Source: Pseudeuparius sepicola
Taxonomy: Eukaryota; Arthropoda; Insecta; Coleoptera; Anthribidae
Direction: 5' to 3'
Assembly (NCBI GenBank): GCA_963920635.1
Contig: OY987298.1
Span: 67,849,949-67,913,948, forward strand
Length of the DNA stretch: 64,000 nucleotides
A model generated the notes under the pieces. That model had not been told where the DNA came from and made no database searches. It was given only the letters and a program-made list of their open reading frames with translations. Position numbers and translations under genes: made by a program. How positions within the stretch are numbered: position 1 is the stretch's first letter; each line of letters opens with the position of its first letter. This document shows, in pieces, positions 56,951-64,000 of this stretch.

Positions 56951-58237
56951 TATTGTTAGAAATATACTAAACAATTTTGAACAAAATGAAAACTCAAATT
57001 TGTTTAACCTTTCAGTGGGTGTGCTCTTTAATTTCACTTGAGTGTTTGTCGTAAATTGTACGTCATTCGGGTTTATCCAAGTTAATGTTTTTTTTTTAGT
57101 TTAAATATTGGTATATTGCTATGAGAAATAGTTCTTGCATGTGAATGATTGGCAACAGCAACACTTCATTAATGCTGGAGATGTTTTCTTCTCCAATACA
57201 TATGATCAACACACAATGTGTTTTGGAAGAATTCCTTCTCTTCCCGGGTTAACAGGCCAGCTCTTTTTGCCTTGGCAGCCTGTTAGCCATATTGAGAAAT
57301 ATCTAAAATGTAAAAACACATTGGGAGCGATATAAAAAAAGAGCTAATACTTCGGATAATACCCGACTTTACCCGAAATTTTGAATAAAACCAAAAATCA
57401 TAATCTAGAATATTATGATCTTTGATTAAACTAATAAATAATATGTACCTATTACTTATTCTTAATATTTTAATGTGTTCGAATCACAGAAATATTTCTA
57501 TGGTTTAAATTCCCTTTTTATAGAATGTAGTGTATAGGCAAGTCAATATGCAATACGCCTTTCTATTGATTGCAATATATAGGTAACTTAATATGCAATA
57601 CATTAATTGTACCAAAGAATATTATTTCCCTTATCATTTGGGTATTTCAAGAGTACATGCGCAGTTAAAAGATATGTTATCCAACAAATCACTCATTTTT
57701 TACTTCTATGCTTATCATCGAATCAAATTCCAATAAATGCTTCATTTGTTCAATCTATTTCTATCTTTGAATAAAGAAGGAGCACATTTCCGTCTCACGT
57801 ATTTTATAATACACAGAGCTTTGACTCCTTTCTGGGATTCTTTATTCAAAGATTTCTATGTAATAATAACGCCAAGAGTGTTGTCTCCGAGTGACATCAT
57901 GCGCACTAGCATTGCAAATTGGTCCCTTGCTCGATTATAATCTTGTATTTATTGTATCATAGACATTACCGTGTTTGTTTTTATAGCAGTCATAGCACAC
58001 CTGATTTGACTGACATGTTCCAGCATGATGTGATGAGTAAAGCATAATCACCTAATTAAGGATGGAGGATGATACCTCCAATTGTAAAGAAATGTTAAAA
58101 TGAAGTATGGTTTTCCAAGGGGGAGCGACAGAATGCAGTGGTATCCCGAAAGTTTTCTTTAAATATGTGATTTTTTTGTCAATTTTGATTTTTTACAAAC
58201 ACCCTATATGAGCTAGACTGGCAATACTATGTACAAT
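56951..58237. other. No recognised gene
   Basis: Frames at 57135-57335 and 57737-57940 are unrecognised. A 16-bp inverted pair (atctttgaataaagaa / ttctttattcaaagat) spans 57764-57854. The rest is AT-rich. Confidence 0.4.
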
Positions 58238-58345
58238 AATACCTTAGGCAAAGCTTAATCGATTTGCTAAAAAAATCACCAAACTGTGCTCCGTGATTTC
58301 TGCAGGGAAATTCAAAAAATCCAATTTTTTTAACTGTGGGCCCAC
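58238..58345 (+). repeat. Dispersed repeat, partner of 51965-52065
   Basis: It reads aataccttaggcaaagctta and then caaactgtgctccgtgattt, the reverse complement of the earlier copy. Confidence 0.65.
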
Positions 58346-58559
58346 TTTGTGAGTTTTGATATTTTGAGAATGCCTAATATGGTATTCTGAAAATTGGTCA
58401 TTTAAAAACGTCATAGCTAATCATGGAATAATCACTCAATCGAAATAGTAGTGTCTGTGAGATATCTTCTCTTAGGTCAATCTAAAAAATATATTAAGCC
58501 CAATTTTGATTGGCTCTTGATAGATTTCTAGAGTGTTCGCAAGCAAACGCGGACACACT

Positions 58560-59545
58560 GTATATTTAGGTAAAAGCTTTTTAGATTCACCTGTGGCTGG
58601 TGGTTCATGTCATATCATCACTAGGTCTCCAGGTTTATACTCGATACCTTTATCCGTTTTAATTGTATCTGTATCTATAGTATCTATTTTTCTTGGTCTA
58701 ACCTTATGCATCTTAATGACACTTTTCTCTTGTTTTCAACATCTCATACTTCAAGATTTGCTTGTTTTATTGCATCTTCTAACACATCACGATCTACATG
58801 TAGATGAATAAAACTAAAAAGCAAAGCAAAGGGGTCCTTCTCATGGTTCGGTGCACAGAGTTATTGATCGCATATTGTAACCTTCCACCATACTTATCCC
58901 AATCAGATATATTGCTTCTTTTCTCTAGACACTACTCCTTTTATATGGACTTCGGTTTCTTTTTGTTCTTTGTATACTACACCTATGGTTACGTTATGAT
59001 CTTTTTCTACACATATGTCTTCCTGTGACATTTATTATGGGAATTTGACTCTCAGCCTGGTCATTTAGTCTTACTATTATGCATTGGGGTATACTTCTCT
59101 CGAGTTCTGTAGTTTTCTCAATGTAAATGTCTCGTGTCTTGTACTTTGAATAAAGGGGTCATGAATCCAACGCACTCCTTTGACATCACATAGCCTTTTT
59201 CTGACCATTAATTAACATTCAAGTAATCTTTGTTAGCATCACTAACAGTGTGATCTTCAAAAAGTCGCAAAATTTCGCCTCGTTTTACTGCAACTATATG
59301 CCCTTTTTGGTAAATGGTTGTCCTACTACTATAATACGTAGGTATTCATCGGGAACTACTAGAAGTTTTGTGTGTGCAGATGCCTCATCAACTTTCATAA
59401 ACACATCAGTGACTTCACCTAGTGGTCGGACACTACCATATCCAAAGCCTTGAACTGATATGGTGTTGTCAAATTCAGTGATCTTTAAATCAAGGTCAGT
59501 TTTTCTGATCAGATTACACTGGTTTCCTAAATCTACACGTAACTT
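58560..59545 (-). pseudogene. Ty3/gypsy remnant: protease and integrase end, internally deleted
   Basis: On the minus strand from 59545 a protease-like stretch reads VDLGNQCNLIRKTDLDL, then VTDVFMKVDEASAHTKLLVV and IIVVGQPF, as in gypsy retropepsins. From about 58930 the integrase end appears: YGGRLQYAINNSVHRTMRRTP, then in a shifted frame DRDVLEDAIKQANLEV and finally YKPGDLVMI, a stop and HEPPATGESKKL. Only about 300 bp separate the two regions, where RT and RNase H (about 2 kb) should be. Many stops are present. No LTR was recognised. Confidence 0.65.
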
Positions 59546-60739
59546 TCACTACTCTATTATTGGATTGGTGGAAATCTCGAAGAACTTTTTTTCAAAGGAC
59601 AAAAATCTCTAGACTGGACACGTTAAAAATGTCTTGTAAAATGTGTTTTCTGTTAAGGCAATCGAGAATTTAGTTGAGAAAATTCTAGGCAGATGAAACA
59701 GGTGACTATTGAAAGTGAATTTTGATAATAATTTATTTTGAAATTGGCTTGCATATTTTACCAGCAAAGACTAAAAATTTCTGAAAATTTTATACTGAAA
59801 TTTTATCAGGACCTTTTTAAATGTAATTTTTTGGTCAAAATCGATTCATTGGCGATTTTGTCAGATTTTTGGAGATATTTGAGAGTTTTGATGGAAACGA
59901 GTATGCCTATTGTACTGGAAGCTGCACAAGCAGATCTCGAGCATCGGCTGGTCAAGGCGTCTCGGGTTTTCCACGTGCTTTGTTACTACTGTAACTGTAT
60001 ATATTGTATTTTATTGTATCATGGCTTTTTTGATTATCATCACATTCCAAAGAATTGGTACCACATAGCCTCCTTCAGACTGGCTTACAGGGGGTTTTAT
60101 AATTTACCGAAGGTATGATTGACAGGGGTATCGAAAGGCGATTTGCATGGCTGGAACACTGGTGATGCCCACAGTCGTTTTTCTAGGAAGCGAGGAGCTT
60201 CAGGTCCATTTAACATGAGGCAAGTGGCTAGATTTCTATAAATTCTAAAACATGACAGGACAAAACTATAGCGGCCAAGTGGCTGCGAATGCAAGTCTAA
60301 TAGCATTCTCATCGAAAGGCGTGCCGAGATGCTTTCACTCCGAATGGCGAGCATGCTAGACCTCCAGGAACACTGGTGCCCCCCCCCCCCCCCACCACAG
60401 TCATTTCATTTTTCTAGGAACTTTGCATGGACCTTTATCTCCAGTTGCTCGTATATTAACATGCAAGTGAGTTAGAAATACCGCGGCCAGGTTTCTTAGA
60501 ATTCTAAAACATGTCAGGCCGTTAATGGTCTAGAAACTATTATGGAGATTTTACCTGGCAACCTGAGTTGGAACTTTCTCAAGATCTAAGGGACAACGGG
60601 GGGTCACACGTGTCCCTGTGATATCAACTGACGTCGGGTGTGATGTAGCCACAGGCATTTCTAGTGTCATGGAGATTGACATGGTGGGTCGTGAGTTGGA
60701 ATTCTTATAGTACATCTACTGCATGCCAACATGAGTGGT
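59546..60739. repeat. Unannotated sequence with a local direct repeat
   Basis: Bases 60150-60265 (ggaacactggtgatgccc, cacagtcgtttttctaggaa, ttctaaaacatg) recur imperfectly at 60366-60515. A poly-C run of about 16 lies in the second copy. A 126-codon frame at 59738-60118 has no recognised family. Confidence 0.5.
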
Positions 60740-61090
60740 TCTGTTATCATCCAACTGTTTTGAGGGGATTCCATGGTACACATGGTTCGCTAGATGCCTT
60801 TAAAATTCCTATTTTGCTCGTCTTTGGCTCCCTGCAGAATTGAACTTCCTGTATTGTTTTGTTCAAATTTGGTATTTGGGTGTTTTGGGTGTCCTGATTA
60901 ATGACATGCAGGCAAATTTTAAATAAAAAATCGTAGCTGGCCCGTGATTTGCATTTTGAAAATGGTAGGAAGGTGAAAAGAAGCGGTTTTTGTAGGTCTT
61001 TCGAACAAAAGTTCAGGGGATTCTTTCCAAAAAATTAGGATTTTATGCATTTCTCTATGTTTAAAAGTAAACTCCCTGTATATACAGTGT
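60740..61090 (+). repeat. Dispersed repeat Q, longest copy
   Basis: It joins segments found separately elsewhere: gagtggttct...ttttgaggggattccatgg (33515), gatgcctttaaaattcctat (16110) and aggaaggtgaaaagaagcgg (1280). This gives the order of the family. It is flanked on the right by ccctgtatatacagtgtgtc. Confidence 0.65.
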
Positions 61091-62779
61091 GTCGACTTTT
61101 AAGTATATGCAAATCGAAGAAAAAAATATTTTGTTAGATATTTTTAAAAACCATTTTTGTTTCAAAGGCCTTCAAATAATGCTTCTTTTGCCGTTATTAC
61201 TTTTTTATGTATAGGAAGCATTTTTAGAAAAATTGTACTAGTGAAAATCTTCACAAGATTGAGTTGGGTAACTATGGCGATTAAAGTTAAATATGTTGTG
61301 TATTCTAACTAACATTAATAAATAGCAGTAAGAATTTTTTCACGACTTCACAGTGCTCTAGCCAGAAATTGGCGGCACGCTTCATTTTTGAGAAAAAACT
61401 GAGATAATGAAGGGTGGTATGACGTAAACAACTGTATTATTCTTTTGGCACTGGGAACTAATCTTGTTCACTCTCTCGGTAACATGTGTACTCATAGGAG
61501 ATCAAGAAGTTCAAAGGTTTATTTCCACAAGGAGTGAGCAAACAGTCCATGACAGTTTGCAAACTGTACGTTGTATGCGTGTCTCTGATTTCGTCAGTTT
61601 CTGATTAATCAGGGACTGGTTGTGCGAACAGTTAACACTTACCATTAGTATATCTGGTTGCATAAGTTCATTAAATATTAACCTACATATTTTGTGTTGA
61701 ATTCAAAATAAAATATATCAGCTTATTAATAAATTCAAAATCACAGAAGAGGTGGATAATATTATTATTATTTTATACAGATGTACAAAAAAGCAAAAGC
61801 AACAAGGTATAAAATAGGTAGAAAGAAACAATAGAAAACGAAAATTAATACTTCATAAAACTTATAGACGTGATTATAGGTTATCTGGAAATAATTGCTT
61901 TGCGATCGCACTATTACGCATGCTCTGACTATTAGTTTGTGAACAACTAGCAAACTGTCCGAAAGATGTGTAAGAACAGCAAACTATTAGTTTCCAAACT
62001 GTCGGGAACTCTTGTGAGAAAGATCAGAAATCAACTGCGCAGAATCCAGACTACTTCTGACTGTTTCTGACACCTGTGAGAACAAACCTTAAGTCAATCA
62101 CAGAAAGAACAAAATCATGAAAATATTTTTCCTGGCCTCAATAACATAAACAAAATATTCCATGCCATAAAGTATAAAAATCTCCACATATTGGGTTGAC
62201 CTTGCACGCTGCATTTTCGCAAGAGAATGTGTGATCTACAAGTTGTTGTGGAGAGGATAGCACTATAGTTCCTGGTACGGTTGGCACCATATATAAATAA
62301 GGTGAACTCTCGAAAAAATCCTTACTATATTGTGCAGCAAGTTAAGCATTATATTACATAATATGTTAGTATATGAGTGCCTTCAAGTACATAAGCATGC
62401 AATATGTATTTCTTAATGGGTACACTATACCACTATTAATTATTTAAGCCACTAAATTAAGTCATTTTTATAGTAACAATTAATTTACTGAAATTAATTA
62501 CACAAGATCAAATTGGGTAGCTATGGTGATTAAAGTTATAGGTTATGTATTCTAACTAACTTTAATAGTATATTGCGCACCATGTTAGGCAATGAGGCAT
62601 ATTAATATGTGAGCCTTTAAGTACATAAGCAAGAAATATGTATTGCTTAATGGGTTGTACACTATACGTACCACTATAATTTGTGCACCTTGATAATGTT
62701 TGAAAAAAATTGAAATTTAAAAAATGTTCATGCCTACATTTCTTTTGCAGCTCTTGACATTACTTGACACAAGAGTGTA
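61091..62779. repeat. Sequence with dispersed direct repeats
   Basis: The block ggctatggNgattaaagtta...tgtattctaactaac occurs at 61264-61320 and 62515-62565. The block aagtacataagcatgcaatatgtatt...cactatac occurs at 62388-62432 and 62619-62665. A phrase with caaactgtc recurs at 61540-62010. No coding signal was seen. Confidence 0.5.
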
Positions 62780-63220
62780 CAGGGTGTCCAGATTTGGTTG
62801 TAAATGCGGGGTATCTCGGTTATTTTTAGAGATAGGGAGTTGCGGTTTTCGCGAACTGTTGCTACTTTTTTGTGAAACGAAAGATACAGTAAACAGATTT
62901 TTCATATCCACCTTCGTTTTTAAGATACAGGGTGAAATTGAAAATTTGCGCTTTTGGGGCAAACTTCGTATCTTGGGAATGGTTAATGATATTGACGTAG
63001 CAAAAACTGTATCTTATTTGTTTTTTACTAAAATTGATAGTGTTCGATATATGGACCAAACTTAGGTTTTTTAAATAGAACACCCTGTATATTTTCTACT
63101 AGTTATATTCAGATTGTCGTAAGCTTTACAAAAATATATAACACTATGTAGTTATTATCTATATTAGGCTCCAAAAATAACCGAGATACCCCGCATTTAC
63201 AACCAAATCTGGACAACCTG
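62780..63220. mobile_element. 441-bp mariner-type MITE
   Basis: The ends CAGGGTGTCCAGATTTGG and ccaaatctggacaacctg are inverted and lie beside TA (62778-62779, 63221-63222). The TIRs extend about 50 bp to ggtatctcggttattttt. Internal aagatacagggtg and aacaccctgtatat motifs suggest a second element fused inside. Confidence 0.8.
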
Positions 63221-63254
63221 TACAATGGCTTCAAATTCCATTAGTGGGCAATGT

Positions 63255-63402
63255 AATGTCAAATTGCGTGGTTCTGAATTGGTTCTGAACTAGTAAATAA
63301 CCATCAATATTGGTCAAAGAAATTCAAAATTCAAACCACCAATAATATTAACACTTACTGGTTCAGAACTGGTTTGGAAATAGTCCATGAACAGAGCTAT
63401 TT
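63255..63402. repeat. Hairpin MITE T, diverged copy
   Basis: ggttctgaattggttctgaa and gttcagaactggtttggaaat pair, around atcaatat and aatatta blocks, in the same arrangement as 27089-27228. The outer ends are worn. Confidence 0.55.
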
Positions 63403-64000
63403 TATCACACATTTAACAATGAACCTTTGCCCTTGTATTTGTATGGACACTATGGACAGGTTATTCAACTGAAGCTAGTTGTATTCAGTAAACCAGGTGG
63501 TACTAGTTGTGATGTGTACTCGTTCATAAAAAGGCTCTAACATATGGCCAATACGAATTGTGAGTACTTTTTCGTTTTGGGCCTAAATGAGTTATACCGC
63601 AAATAGGAAATGAAACAGAATATTTTTCCTACCTGTGGGAAACGCAAGGCGGGTGCCCCATCCATTAAACGCAAAGCACCGATCAATTGGGATTGATGCA
63701 TAGTTTTGATAAAATTAATACAACCCTCATTTATGGATACTCTCGTTAGCCAATGTCTGACACTGACATAAGGACATGACAGAAATACAGTAGTAGCTAC
63801 AGGGGACAGATCTCGCAAAAAATAAAGTTGTCCAGCTGTTTTTTGTGAGTTTTTAATAGAAGAAAATTAGACTGGGCCACTTTAATTTTTAGCGCCATCT
63901 GTTGCTTTTATCCAATGCTGCTCTCGTATCCTTACGACTCTGTCAAACATTGGCTAATTAGGGACTCCATAAATAAGGATACAACTAATGTCAGGTCATG
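63403..64000. repeat. Terminal stretch with an inverted repeat at 63720-63985
   Basis: Bases 63720-63770 (atttatggatactctcgtta, gccaatgtctgaca) pair with 63930-63985 (tgtcaaacattggctaatta, ccataaat). The outer end may continue past the window. A 93-codon minus-strand frame at 63537-63818 crosses one arm and is not trusted. Confidence 0.5.

Noticed and set aside
63537..63818. 93-codon minus frame ending at a possible GTAGGA splice donor
   Set aside because: It crosses an arm of the inverted repeat at 63720-63985 and resembles no known protein.

Overview
The window looks like nuclear, non-coding DNA of an insect or other arthropod. It is AT-rich and intron- and repeat-dominated. It carries a dihydrofolate reductase exon bounded by consensus splice sites, and almost everything else recognisable is eukaryotic transposon: Tc1/mariner, hAT, P-like/THAP, Ty3/gypsy and non-LTR (jockey-like). 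No bacterial operon, rRNA, CRISPR array or convincing tRNA was seen. The species cannot be named from the sequence.

Layout. 1-2714: a recent tandem duplication carrying a mariner element with very long terminal inverted repeats (TIRs). 3217-7790: a hAT MITE with an 8-bp target duplication, a 661-bp mariner relic and a run of palindromic MITEs. 7790-13587: partial copies of a dispersed palindromic family (called R here), a degenerate minisatellite and a 1.4-kb TIR element with two further palindromes inside. 13690-15440: a foldback-like repeat split by a 1.1-kb solo LTR. 15470-19708: a non-LTR fragment, then an outer palindrome holding an R element, which holds a MITE and a non-LTR insertion. 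21024-24690: a 737-bp mariner-type MITE, then a wrecked Ty3/gypsy element with one LTR-like end inverted.

25395-38325: two copies of a ~600-bp repeat in opposite orientation, 11.7 kb apart. Between them lie the DHFR exon, a THAP-domain pseudogene, and a hAT inside which sits a second hAT containing a third element; both hATs have perfect 8-bp target duplications. 38328-40406: a broken P-element-like unit with a THAP domain. 40799-42737: the best-preserved element, a mariner with 368-bp TIRs, TA target duplication and an uninterrupted transposase with all three catalytic aspartates. 44299-44800: a hAT relic. 46660-49506: a gypsy polymerase split by a 2.3-kb 5'-truncated non-LTR element. 51262-57000: R copies, a long inverted duplication with converging (TTA)n tails, a 706-bp MITE and a 1.4-kb mariner relic with ~420-bp TIRs. 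58560-59545: an internally deleted gypsy element. 60740-64000: dispersed repeats and short MITEs.

The genes do not form a pathway. The DHFR exon is the only sequence that looks like a host gene; the mariner transposase is the only mobile-element protein that looks functional. I found no convincing undescribed biological system. The most unusual signals are the long-TIR mariner families with a long catalytic spacer, the reconstructable insertion nests, and the wide inverted duplication around the DHFR exon. Boundaries come from reading by eye and may be off by a few bases, more for degraded repeats.
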